DNA from: Kineosporia corallincola
GTDB lineage: Bacteria > Actinomycetota > Actinomycetes > Actinomycetales > Kineosporiaceae
Assembly (NCBI RefSeq): GCF_018499875.1
Contig: NZ_JAHBAY010000007.1
Coordinates: 186,001-250,000 of the forward strand
Length of the DNA stretch: 64,000 bases
Direction: 5' to 3'
The notes under the pieces were generated by a model. That model saw nothing but the letters and a program-made list of their open reading frames with translations, had not been told where the DNA came from and did no database searches. This document shows, in pieces, positions 8,344 through 16,022 of this stretch. A program made the translations under genes and the position numbers. The first letter of the stretch is position 1; every line of letters starts with the position of its first letter.

Positions 8344-8385
8344 ACGACGAAGGGCGACTCGCTCACGCGGGTCGCCCTTCGTCGT
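8344..8385. terminator. bidirectional terminator
   Basis: A perfect 15-bp inverted repeat (ACGACGAAGGGCGAC, 8344-8358, with 8371-8385) and 12-nt loop, placed between the convergent EF-hand and TPR genes. Confidence 0.8.
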
Positions 8386-8409
8386 CTGTGGTCTCAGCCT
8401 GTCTGCGGA

Positions 8410-9174
8410 CTAGGCGGCCTGCGCCTGCGCCTGGGCCTGCCGCAGGTTGGTCAGCACGGTGTCGAGCACCGGCTGATAGGTCTGCGGGTCGACGTCGGCC
8501 AGCGAGCTGACGATCACCGCCACCTCTTCGAGAGACACCACGGCACCGGCGATCTCGCCCGCCCGCACCTGGAGTGTGGCCAGGTTGTTCAGCGACACGG
8601 CCAGCGCCTCACGGTGCTGGTCCGGGTCTTTCGCCGCCAGTTGCCGCACGATGGTGACGGCCTCGGCCATCGACGTCAGGCCCTCCGCCTGCTCGCCCAG
8701 CCGGAACCGGATGGTGGCCAGCCCGCTGAGCGCACCGGCGGCCGGCAGCATCGCCTGCTCGGGCACCACGGTCTGGAGGAAGGTGTACACCTCCACCGCC
8801 TCCTCGGCGGCCTCCAGCGCGGCCTTGTCGTCACCGGCGGCCGCGTGCTGGTCGGACATCGCGGTCAGGGCCAGGGCGAGGTTCGGCATACCGACCGCCG
8901 TGTCCTGCTCCGACACCGTGCGCCAGATGTCCGCGGCCTCGGTGATGGCTGCCAGCGCCGCTGTCGCGTCGTCGGTGGCGGCCAGCACCAGGCTCTTGCT
9001 GTAGAGCGCATTGGCCAGGGCGTTGCGCGACTCCGCGTCGTCCTTGCCGTGCTCACGGCGTATTTCGACGGCTTCGTCGATCGCTGCCAGGGCGGCTTGC
9101 GCCTCCCCGGCCTCGGCGAGCTCGGCGAAGCGCTCTTCCAGGGTCATGGCCTGCTCGAGGTCCCGCTTGCTCAA
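8410..9174 (-). CDS. tetratricopeptide-repeat protein
   Basis: A 254-aa cytoplasmic protein built of about five helical-pair repeats of roughly 40-45 residues. Each has the TPR-like pattern of small residues, for example ALAAIDEAVEIRREHG, ALAAITEAADIWRTV, ALEAAEEAVEVYTFL and GLTSMAEAVTIVRQLA. A scaffold or protein-interaction role is expected; the partner is unknown. The TTG start is chosen because AAGGAG lies eight bases upstream; an ATG nine codons later is the alternative. It ends in a Gln/Ala repeat (QAQAQAQAA). Confidence 0.75.
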   Translation of the reverse strand: MSKRDLEQAMTLEERFAELAEAGEAQAALAAIDEAVEIRREHGKDDAESRNALANALYSKSLVLAATDDATAALAAITEAADIWRTVSEQDTAVGMPNLALALTAMSDQHAAAGDDKAALEAAEEAVEVYTFLQTVVPEQAMLPAAGALSGLATIRFRLGEQAEGLTSMAEAVTIVRQLAAKDPDQHREALAVSLNNLATLQVRAGEIAGAVVSLEEVAVIVSSLADVDPQTYQPVLDTVLTNLRQAQAQAQAA

Positions 9175-9275
9175 CGGCCCGGCTCCTTACTGCCTGACTG
9201 ATCTTCAGGAATGCACCGTAGCGGGCCAGACGGGACGAGTGCTAAAAAGTCGACGCTGAGTAGCGAATTACCCAC

Positions 9276-10580
9276 TCAGCGATGGACTTTGAACACCCAG
9301 GTGCGCAGCAGCGTGAAGCGCAGGAAGGTGGCCAGCGCACTGGCCAGCACCAGCACGGTGACCTCGACGAAGTAGTGGTCGACGGAGCCGAGCAGGGCCA
9401 GTGAGCCGCTGGTCAGGAGCAGGGTGAGGGCGAAGATCGCCAGCCCCTGCACCTGGTGGCGCAGCCACTGGTCGGGCCCGTGCACCCCGAAGGTCAGGCT
9501 TCGGTTGGCCGCGGTGTTGCCGATCGTGGTGATCAGCAGTGCCACGATGTTCGCGGCCTGGGCCCCCATCCCGTACCGCAACAGGGCGTAGATGATGGCG
9601 TAGGCCACGGTGCTGACCAGGCCGACCGTCGCGAACCGGATGAGCTGGCCGGTCAGGCCCGGCGGCACGCCGTCCGGGTCGACGGCGCGGCCGGTCGCCG
9701 AGATCTGGCCCTGGCCGGCGGCCGCGGCGCGCCGGGCGGCGGGGCTCAGCTCCGCCCGGATGTCGGCGATCGGCAGCTCGCCGCGGGTCAGGGCCCGGGC
9801 CACCCGGGCCACACCCTTGAGGTCGGCGGTGGCGGTGGCGACGATGTCGACGCGGCTGTCCGGGTCGTCCACCCAGTCCACCGGCACCTCGTGGATGCGC
9901 AGGCCGCTGCGCTCGGCGAGCACCAGCAGCTCGGTGTCGAAGAACCAGCCGGTGTCTTCCACCAGGGGCAGCAGGCGCTTGGCCACATCACCCCGGATCG
10001 CCTTGAAACCGCACTGCGCGTCGGTGAATCCGGCGGCCAGGGTGCCGCGCAGGATCAGGTTGTAGCAGCGCGAGATGATCTCCCGCTTGGTGCCGCGCAC
10101 CACCCGCGAACCCTTGGCCAGGCGGCTGCCGATGGCCAGCTCGGAGTGCCCGGACAGCAGCGGCGCGACCAGGGGGAGCAGGGCGGTGAGGTCGGTCGAG
10201 AGATCGACGTCCATGTAGGCGAGCACGGCGGCGTCGGACGCGGACCAGACCGCGCGCAGCGCCCGGCCGCGGCCCTTCTGGTCCAGGTGCACCGCCTCGA
10301 CCTCGGGATACCGCGCGGCCAGCCGGGTGGCGACCTCGAAAGTGCTGTCGACGCTGGCGTTGTCGGCGATGGTGATGCGGAAGCGGTAGGGGAAGTTGTA
10401 GGCCAGGTAGGCGTGCAGCCGCTCGACGCAGGGCTCGAGTCCGGCTTCCTCGTTGTACACCGGGACGACGACGTCCAGGGCGGGTACGGGGAGCGGCTGG
10501 TGCGGGGCTCCCGCCGGGTTGGGCTGGGTTTCCTGTGCGGCCTGGGCGTCAGGGCCAGGCGTGGTCTGGATCGCCGTCAT
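9276..10580 (-). CDS. GT2 glycosyltransferase fused to a GtrA membrane domain
   Basis: About 434 aa. Residues ~35-270 form a DPM1-like GT2 domain: VVVPVYNEEAGL, ADNASVDSTFEVA, the metal-binding YMDVDLSTD, and GFKAIRGD with WFFDTELLVLAE. Residues ~310-430 form a GtrA-type domain with four membrane helices, ending LRFTLLRTWVF. Such fusions make polyprenyl-phosphate sugars at the inner membrane face and may help flip them, for glycosylation of wall polymers or proteins. An ATG at 10580 with AAGG upstream is used; a GTG ten codons earlier with GGAG is nearly as good. No glycan cluster surrounds it. Confidence 0.85.
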   Translation of the reverse strand: MTAIQTTPGPDAQAAQETQPNPAGAPHQPLPVPALDVVVPVYNEEAGLEPCVERLHAYLAYNFPYRFRITIADNASVDSTFEVATRLAARYPEVEAVHLDQKGRGRALRAVWSASDAAVLAYMDVDLSTDLTALLPLVAPLLSGHSELAIGSRLAKGSRVVRGTKREIISRCYNLILRGTLAAGFTDAQCGFKAIRGDVAKRLLPLVEDTGWFFDTELLVLAERSGLRIHEVPVDWVDDPDSRVDIVATATADLKGVARVARALTRGELPIADIRAELSPAARRAAAAGQGQISATGRAVDPDGVPPGLTGQLIRFATVGLVSTVAYAIIYALLRYGMGAQAANIVALLITTIGNTAANRSLTFGVHGPDQWLRHQVQGLAIFALTLLLTSGSLALLGSVDHYFVEVTVLVLASALATFLRFTLLRTWVFKVHR

Positions 10581-10714
10581 GGTGGCAACCTTGTCGGCCG
10601 TCTCTGGCACGCGGGTGCACTCCGGCTAAGCGTCTGCTGTGAGCCTTTTCCCGGTGGCTCCCGGGCCCGCTCCGCCGTTCGGGTGAACCGGTTAACTTCG
10701 CACGCTCGCCGTGC

Positions 10715-10730
10715 TCGAACATACGTTCGA
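10715..10730. promoter_or_regulatory. perfect actinobacterial LexA (SOS) box
   Basis: TCGAAC-ATAC-GTTCGA matches the TCGAAC-N4-GTTCGA consensus of Gram-positive/mycobacterial SOS boxes at all twelve fixed positions. It lies 66 bases upstream of the 103-aa gene on the plus strand. A TACCTT -10-like sequence 7 bp downstream would put the box over the -35 region. LexA control of this gene, and perhaps of the Mn-catalase operon beyond it, is inferred. Confidence 0.7.
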
Positions 10731-10795
10731 CATCGGCTACCTTGGAGGTGGGTCGAGGTTCCGAAATGTCGTTTTTGTGAAACTGGAGATGCGTC

Positions 10796-11107
10796 ATGCC
10801 CAGCGTGCCTCGCATTCGCCGTGCGATCCCGCACGGCGCCGTGCACCGCCTCGAACTCGGCGAGGGCCTTCCCGTGGTGGCCCTGATCCGCTGGCACCAC
10901 GGCGTCAACCGCACCGTGCCGGCCACCGCCACCGCCTGGACCCGGGAGGCCGTGGAGATCAGCTGGGAGCCGGACATCGGGGCGGGCCTGCGCACCGACT
11001 GGATCGCGGCCACCGACGTCACCCGTGAGATCGACCTGCCCACGCTGGCCGACGACGTGGTGCTGCCGCCGCACACCGTCTCCGGCGAGTCCCGGCGCCG
11101 GTGGTGA
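10796..11107 (+). CDS. hypothetical 103-aa protein behind an SOS box
   Basis: Family not recognised. It is a small basic protein with no signal peptide, membrane segment or known motif. The N-terminal half is hydrophobic and arginine-rich (VPRIRRAIPHG, PVVALIRWHHGVNRTV), and the middle carries tryptophans (TAWTREAVEISWEP, RTDWIAATDVT). The ATG at 10796 is preceded by CTGGAG at good spacing. The 5' region carries a perfect LexA box, and the Mn-catalase gene starts 90 bases downstream on the same strand with no terminator between. A damage-inducible role is possible; no function is assigned. Confidence 0.7.
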   Translation: MPSVPRIRRAIPHGAVHRLELGEGLPVVALIRWHHGVNRTVPATATAWTREAVEISWEPDIGAGLRTDWIAATDVTREIDLPTLADDVVLPPHTVSGESRRRW

Positions 11108-11197
11108 CGCTCCTGTCACGCTCCCGGTGACGCCCGGGCGACGGGGTGCGGACGAGGGTGGAGCCATCGACCGGCGACGGCTTGGAGGCCTTTCCCG

Positions 11198-12133
11198 ATG
11201 TTCAGGCACACCCAGCAGACCCAGTACAACTGCACGCCCGACCAGCCGGACCCGCTGTACGCGATGAAGCTCCAGGAGCTCATCGGCGGCGCCTACGGCG
11301 AACTGACCGTCGCACTCCAGTACCTGTTCCAGGGCTGGAACACCCGGGTTCCGGGCAAGTACAAGGACCTCATCCTCGACACCGCCACCGAGGAGCTCGG
11401 GCACGTCGAGATGATCTCGATCATGATCGCCCGGTTGCTGGAAGGCGCTCCCTCGGAGCAGATCTCGGCGGCGGCCGCGGCCAACCCGGCGCTCGCCGCG
11501 GTGCTCGGCGGGCAGAACCCGCAGCACGCCATCGTCGGCGGTGGTGGTGCACTGGCGGCCGACAGTGCCGGCTACCCGTGGAACGGCAAGTACATCGTCG
11601 CCAGCGGCAATCTGCTGGCCGACTTCCACGCCAACGCCGCGGCCGAGATGCAGGGCCGGCTCCAGACCGCCCGGCTGTACAACATGACCGAGGACAAGGG
11701 CGTGCGCGACATGCTCCGGTTCAACCTCGCCCGCGACACGGCGCACCAGAACCAGTGGCTCGCCGCCATCCAGAAGCTGAAGGAGGACGGCCTGGAAGAC
11801 CTTCCGGTGCCGATCAAGTTCGGCACGGACACCGAGTACGACGAGCACAGCTACGAGGTCTGGGGTCTGTCCGACGGTGTCGACGGCCCGTCGGCGCTGC
11901 CGGCGACCGCCCCCGACGGGCGCGGCGAGTTCACCTACCTCCAGGACCCGGCGCCGCTCGGGCCGGTGCCCGGCGTGCCGGCGGCCGACCCGCTGCTGTA
12001 CGCGACGACCGGCGAGGGCAGCCGGGAGGTGGCCGGTGGCACCGCCCCGGCCAGTGGCGGCGGCGGGCTGATGGACAAGGCCAAGGAGGCACTGACCGGG
12101 ACCGCCCCGGGCACCCACACCAAGAGCAGCTGA
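11198..12133 (+). CDS. manganese catalase
   Basis: A 311-aa non-haem catalase that converts hydrogen peroxide to water and oxygen at a dimanganese centre. The ferritin-like four-helix bundle contains the expected ligands: E35 (GAYGEL), E66 and H69 (ATEELGH), E150 (AAAEMQ) and H183 (DTAHQNQ). This is the E/E-H/E/H pattern of Lactiplantibacillus-type Mn-catalase. The N-terminal MFRH and the C-terminal Gly/Ala/Pro-rich tail are also typical. It is cytoplasmic. The ATG follows GGAGG by eight bases. The next gene is an NRAMP manganese transporter, so enzyme and cofactor supply are encoded together. Confidence 0.93.
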   Translation: MFRHTQQTQYNCTPDQPDPLYAMKLQELIGGAYGELTVALQYLFQGWNTRVPGKYKDLILDTATEELGHVEMISIMIARLLEGAPSEQISAAAAANPALAAVLGGQNPQHAIVGGGGALAADSAGYPWNGKYIVASGNLLADFHANAAAEMQGRLQTARLYNMTEDKGVRDMLRFNLARDTAHQNQWLAAIQKLKEDGLEDLPVPIKFGTDTEYDEHSYEVWGLSDGVDGPSALPATAPDGRGEFTYLQDPAPLGPVPGVPAADPLLYATTGEGSREVAGGTAPASGGGGLMDKAKEALTGTAPGTHTKSS

Positions 12134-12141
12134 GACCTCTG

Positions 12142-12173
12142 AGTGCCGGGACGCCCGCGGGCGTCCCGGCACT
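12142..12173 (+). terminator. 32-bp perfect palindrome between Mn-catalase and NRAMP genes
   Basis: AGTGCCGGGACGCCCG is followed directly by its exact complement, giving a 14-bp stem with a 4-nt loop nine bases after the catalase stop. No U-tract follows. The transporter gene starts 25 bases later, so it may attenuate rather than end transcription, or protect the catalase mRNA. Confidence 0.6.
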
Positions 12174-12198
12174 GAGCCCGTTCACCTCCGGAGGCCCG

Positions 12199-13599
12199 AT
12201 GCTCATCCGCCCCGCAAACCCCACGGCCACGCCCGTCACCGTCGCGGACGTCCACCCGGCCTTCTTCCGCCCGCTGCTGCGTGAGGCCCCGACCGGCCCC
12301 GCGACCGAGCGTCCGCCCGGCCCCGCGGCCGAGCCCGCGGCCGAGCCCGCGGCCGAGCCCCTGGTCAGGTCGCCCCGGCCGCCCGCCACCGCTCGGGCCC
12401 GCCGCGTGCTGCCCCTGCTCGGCCCGGCGTTCATCGCCGCCATCGCCTACATCGATCCCGGCAACTTCGCCACGAACATCGGCGGCGGAGCCACTTTCGG
12501 CTACACCCTGATCTGGGTGGTGGTGCTGGCCAACCTGATGGCCATGCTGGTGCAGTACCTCTCGGCCAAACTCGGCCTGGCCACCGGCCGCGACCTGGCC
12601 CGGTTGTGCGGTGAGCGCACCCGGGGCCCGGCCCGGCTGTTCATGTGGGCGCAGGCCGAACTGGTCGCGATGGCGACCGACCTGGCCGAGTTCGTCGGCG
12701 CGGCCGTGGCTCTGCACCTGCTCTTCGGCATCGACCCGCTGCCGGCCGGTGGCCTCACCGCGGTGGTCTCGTTCGGTGTGCTGGAGCTGCGCCGTCGCGG
12801 ACGCCGGCCGTTCGAGATCGTGATCGTGGCCTTCCTGGCCGTCGTCGTCCTCGGTTTCGGATACCAGGTGATGATCGCCCGGCCGGACGCCCTCGCGCTG
12901 GCCGGCGGCCTGGTGCCGCGTTTCCAGGGGACCGGGAGTCTGCTGCTGGCCAGCGGAATCATCGGCGCGACGGTGATGCCGCACGCCGTCTACATCCATT
13001 CCTCGATGACGGCCGGCCTGGTCGCACCCGGTGCCGCCGGCCCCGCCCGCCGCGATCTGCTGCGGGCCCAGCGGGTGGATGTGCTGATCGCCCTCGGCCT
13101 GGCCGGACTGGCCAACATCGCGATGATGGCGACCGCCGCCGCGCTGCTGCACGGCCGAGGACTCGACGTCACCGGGCTCGAGGACGCCCACGCCGCGCTG
13201 GGTCTGATCGCCGGCGGGACGGTCGCGGCGGTGTTCGCGGTGGCGCTGCTGGCCTCCGGGTTCTCCTCCTCCAGCGTGGGCACCTGCGCCGGTGACGTGG
13301 TGATGAGGGGTTATCTGTCGCGCCGGGTGCCGACCGCGGTGCGCCGTGCCGTCACGATGATCCCGGCGCTGTGGCTGCTGGGGGCCGGTGCCGACACCGG
13401 CGCGGCGCTGGTGCTGAGCCAGGTGGTGCTCTCGTTCGGGATCCCGTTCACGCTGGCGCCGCTGGTGGTGTTCACCTCCCGCCGCTCGATCATGGGGGAG
13501 TACGTGAACCGGCCGGTCACCACCGTCTGCGCGGGCGTCGTCATGGCCCTGATCGTGGTGCTGAACTGCTGGCTCGTCGTCGCGACCGTGGCCGGCTGA
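12199..13599 (+). CDS. mntH: NRAMP-family divalent metal (Mn2+) transporter
   Basis: A 466-aa proton-coupled metal importer of the cytoplasmic membrane. The metal-site motif DPGN is at residues 86-89 and MPHAVYIHS is near residue 260, the two unwound-helix motifs of NRAMP transporters. About eleven hydrophobic segments follow. An unusual N-terminal cytoplasmic extension of about 70 residues is rich in Pro and Ala and contains three PAAE repeats. GGAGG precedes the ATG. It lies directly after Mn-catalase, which points to manganese as the cargo, and it is followed 4 bases later by a small CxxC protein gene. Confidence 0.9.
   Translation: MLIRPANPTATPVTVADVHPAFFRPLLREAPTGPATERPPGPAAEPAAEPAAEPLVRSPRPPATARARRVLPLLGPAFIAAIAYIDPGNFATNIGGGATFGYTLIWVVVLANLMAMLVQYLSAKLGLATGRDLARLCGERTRGPARLFMWAQAELVAMATDLAEFVGAAVALHLLFGIDPLPAGGLTAVVSFGVLELRRRGRRPFEIVIVAFLAVVVLGFGYQVMIARPDALALAGGLVPRFQGTGSLLLASGIIGATVMPHAVYIHSSMTAGLVAPGAAGPARRDLLRAQRVDVLIALGLAGLANIAMMATAAALLHGRGLDVTGLEDAHAALGLIAGGTVAAVFAVALLASGFSSSSVGTCAGDVVMRGYLSRRVPTAVRRAVTMIPALWLLGAGADTGAALVLSQVVLSFGIPFTLAPLVVFTSRRSIMGEYVNRPVTTVCAGVVMALIVVLNCWLVVATVAG
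12325..12360 (+). repeat. 12-bp tandem repeat within the transporter gene
   Basis: Three perfect copies of GCGGCCGAGCCC encode the PAAE repeats of the N-terminal tail of the NRAMP protein. Copy number may vary between strains without a frameshift. Confidence 0.8.
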
Positions 13600-13603
13600 G
13601 GAC

Positions 13604-13774
13604 ATGCCCCGCTGCGAGGTCTGCCGGCGCGGTCCCGGGGTGCTCGTGCTGCGGGTCTGGCCGGAGGAAGACGGCCTGCGGGCCCGGATCCTGGGCGACG
13701 ACGGCCGAGAGGTCGTCGCCCAGGGGACCGAGGCCATCTGCGCCGAGGTGCGGCGCTGGCTGGACGGATGCTGA
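13604..13774 (+). CDS. small CxxC protein coupled to the NRAMP gene
   Basis: A 56-aa frame starting ATG four bases after the transporter stop. It begins MPRCEVCRRGPG and ends RRWLDGC. C4 and C7 form a CxxC pair, with further cysteines at residues 46 and 56, so a zinc knuckle or a metal/redox site is possible. The tight spacing suggests translational coupling, and no overlapping gene on the same strand explains the frame. Family not recognised; a metal-handling role beside Mn-catalase and MntH is inference only. Confidence 0.55.
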   Translation: MPRCEVCRRGPGVLVLRVWPEEDGLRARILGDDGREVVAQGTEAICAEVRRWLDGC

Positions 13775-13780
13775 GGGTGC

Positions 13781-14488
13781 TCAGTCCTCGGGGCGTTCCA
13801 GCAGCGGGCGGACCAGCTGCCGCAGTGCGGTGGAGGGCGCGATACCCAGCTCGCTCCGCAGCAGACGGCGGTACAGGTCGTACTGCCGCAACGCCTCGGC
13901 GGCGTTCCCCTCGGTCAGGTGCACCTCGATCGCCAGTCGATGTGCGCTCTCCCGCAGCGGTTCCCCGGAAAGTGCCGCGAGAGCGGCCTGCATCGCCTCG
14001 CCGAAACGCCGCTGGGACCTGAGCTGTTCCCCCAGCCGCTCCAGGGCATGCAGCCGGGCCTGCCGGTACCGCTCTCGTTCCAGCAGCACCCAGTCCTCGT
14101 CCCAGAACGGCAACAGGTCGGACCGCCAGCTTTCCGGCGTGGAGGTCGTTGTCCCCGAGGATTTCTCGATGAGATGTTCGGCATGGTGCAGGTCGACGTG
14201 CAGATCACCGGCCAGCTCCATCCGGGCTCCGGCGGATCGCACCAGGTGGCGGCCCTGCGGGCGGGGCAGCCGGCTGATGGCGGCCCGGAGGTTGGCGGCG
14301 GCGCGGGCCCCCGGGCTCTCCGGCCACAGGGTGCCGGCCAGAGTCGGCCTGCTCACCGCGTCACGTGAAATCGCGAGAAAGGCAAGGATTTTCTGGCCGC
14401 AGTGCCGGATCGGCACGCTCTGCGGACCGGCGGACAGGTCGAAGTCGCCGATGAGGCGCAGGCGCAAGGGCGCCGAGGAGGGGAACAT
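13781..14488 (-). CDS. SARP/BTAD-type transcriptional regulator
   Basis: A 235-aa protein with the small-SARP architecture. An OmpR-like winged helix covers residues ~8-85 (LRLIGDFDLS, LAFLAISRDAVSRPTLAGTLWPE, AANLRAAISRL). A bacterial transcriptional activation domain of helical repeats follows from ~100 (HRLAIEVHLTEGNAAEALRQYDLYRRLLRSELGIAPS). No ATPase or sensor domains follow, unlike AfsR. No secondary-metabolite cluster is nearby; it is convergent to the Mn-transporter genes. The ATG has no clear ribosome site. Target genes unknown. Confidence 0.85.
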   Translation of the reverse strand: MFPSSAPLRLRLIGDFDLSAGPQSVPIRHCGQKILAFLAISRDAVSRPTLAGTLWPESPGARAAANLRAAISRLPRPQGRHLVRSAGARMELAGDLHVDLHHAEHLIEKSSGTTTSTPESWRSDLLPFWDEDWVLLERERYRQARLHALERLGEQLRSQRRFGEAMQAALAALSGEPLRESAHRLAIEVHLTEGNAAEALRQYDLYRRLLRSELGIAPSTALRQLVRPLLERPED

Positions 14489-14568
14489 GGGGACCCGGGT
14501 TTCGTCGCTTCCGGAGGGCGGCGAGCTGCACCCGGATCCGTTCTATCCCGCCCTGGGCCGGCGGCAAC

Positions 14569-15054
14569 TCAGGGTCGCCACCCGAGCAGCAGGTCGCCGG
14601 CCACCAGGGCCAGGGCCTGCCAGGTGATGAACGCCGGCATGCCCCACCGCAGCGCCTTCTCCACGGCGCCGCCGGAGTTGAGACCCAGCCCGGCGTACGA
14701 CCACCACGGTGCCATCGGGATGCCGGGCGGTTGTTCCCCGAAGATGAAGTCGGCCAGCAGGTGCGACGACCAGCCGAGCAGCAGCGCCCAGATCGCCCAG
14801 GCGGAGTCCGGCGGCACGAACACCAGCACCGCCACGGCCACGGCGGCGGGCAGTCCCCACCAGTGCATCAGCCCGCGGTGCCCGCCGGGGGTCCAGTCCA
14901 GCCAGGTCTGGTCGGCGTCCGGGCTGGTCCAGCCGGCCGACGAGGCGGTGGCGATCACCGCGGACGCGGCCGCCTGCCACAGCGGCGCGCCCGTGGCCGT
15001 CGACGTCGCGATGCTCACCGAGGCCGCGAAGAGCCGGTGTGTGCTGCCGTCCAT
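14569..15054 (-). CDS. YdjM-like membrane-bound metal-dependent hydrolase family protein
   Basis: A 161-aa integral membrane protein with about four hydrophobic helices and the scattered polar motifs of the YdjM/DUF457 family: THR near residue 5, SPDADQ near 44, GGHRGLMHWW near 58 and SHLLADFIFG near 96. The His/Asp residues are thought to bind a metal. The biochemical function of the family is not established; E. coli ydjM is LexA-controlled. The ATG lies eight bases from a GATACC -10-like box. No SOS box is visible immediately upstream. Confidence 0.7.
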   Translation of the reverse strand: MDGSTHRLFAASVSIATSTATGAPLWQAAASAVIATASSAGWTSPDADQTWLDWTPGGHRGLMHWWGLPAAVAVAVLVFVPPDSAWAIWALLLGWSSHLLADFIFGEQPPGIPMAPWWSYAGLGLNSGGAVEKALRWGMPAFITWQALALVAGDLLLGWRP

Positions 15055-15262
15055 GCGTCTTCGGTATCACGGTGGGCACCCGAACCATGGACGACGCGCA
15101 GGCCGCGCAAATGCCGCCGGTACCGCGATCCGGCCCAGATCCACCAGGTGCCGAGCGCTGGCCCGGCCCCGACGGTGCACCTTGCCTTCCGAAGGCCCAA
15201 CCTCCGCCTGTCCCGGACGTGTCTCCCCGGGTGGGCGGGGTATGCCCGGCGCCGCTCTCGGG

Positions 15263-15268
15263 GATACT
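15263..15268 (+). promoter_or_regulatory. -10 box of a leaderless transcript
   Basis: GATACT lies exactly seven bases before the GTG of the PTH2-like gene, with no ribosome site between. This predicts transcription starting at the start codon and supports choosing GTG at 15276. Confidence 0.5.
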
Positions 15269-15275
15269 GCCGACC

Positions 15276-16016
15276 GTGTCCATCGCGCCTGAAGACAACA
15301 CCCCCGACGTGACCACCCCCGACCCGGCCGCCCCGGCAGACCTCGCCGCCCCGCTGTCCCCCGACCCGTTCGCCTCCACCCAGCCCTGGGCCATGCAGCT
15401 GGCCATGCGCGACGAGCGTTCGGCCCGGCCCACCCACCTCGCGGTCTGCGAGGCCGCCGCCGGCGCGGTCGTCACCCTGCTGACCGACCCGCGCAGCGAA
15501 CCCGGCGGCGCCTGGCACCCGTTCGTGCGGCAGTGGGTGTCGGGGCCGATTCGCAAGGTGGTGCGGCGGGGGCGGGGCATCCGCTTCACCCAGGTTCAGG
15601 AGCTCGACGGGGTGGAGGTCGAGCACGCCGGGGCGCAGGTGCGCGCGTTCGTGCCCGGGCCGGTCGACCTGGTCCCGCCCGCCCTGGCCAAGATGCAGGT
15701 CGGCGGCACCGACATGCCGGAGCCGGGCGAGCCGTCCGCTCCGGTGCCCGGCGGCGTCACCGTGGCCCTCACCCCGCTCACCCCGATGACCACCGGCAAG
15801 TCGGCCGCGCAGAGCGGTCACGCGGCCCAGCTGGCGCTGATGTCGATGGACGACGACGCGCGGGCCCGCTGGCGCGACACCGGCTGGGCGGTGCGGGTGA
15901 TCACCCCCGACCAGGCGGCCTGGCCCGCGTGCGTCGACCGGGCCGGGATCGCCGTGCACGACGGCGGTTTCACCGAGGTCGCGCCGGGCACCCAGACCGC
16001 CGTGGCCTGGTGGTGA
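15276..16016 (+). CDS. PTH2-like peptidyl-tRNA hydrolase family protein
   Basis: A 246-aa protein. Its C-terminal part carries the PTH2 signature TTGKSAAQSGHAAQLAL near residue 175, followed by a WRDTGWAVRVITPD strand. PTH2 enzymes release peptides from stalled peptidyl-tRNA. The N-terminal ~40 residues are Pro/Asp-rich and the middle (WVSGPIRKVVRRGRGIRF) is basic. At 246 aa it is about twice the length of archaeal PTH2 (about 120 aa), so it belongs to an actinobacterial long form whose activity I cannot confirm from sequence. The GTG start fits a leaderless promoter. Confidence 0.7.
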   Translation: MSIAPEDNTPDVTTPDPAAPADLAAPLSPDPFASTQPWAMQLAMRDERSARPTHLAVCEAAAGAVVTLLTDPRSEPGGAWHPFVRQWVSGPIRKVVRRGRGIRFTQVQELDGVEVEHAGAQVRAFVPGPVDLVPPALAKMQVGGTDMPEPGEPSAPVPGGVTVALTPLTPMTTGKSAAQSGHAAQLALMSMDDDARARWRDTGWAVRVITPDQAAWPACVDRAGIAVHDGGFTEVAPGTQTAVAWW

Positions 16017-16022
16017 GGACGG

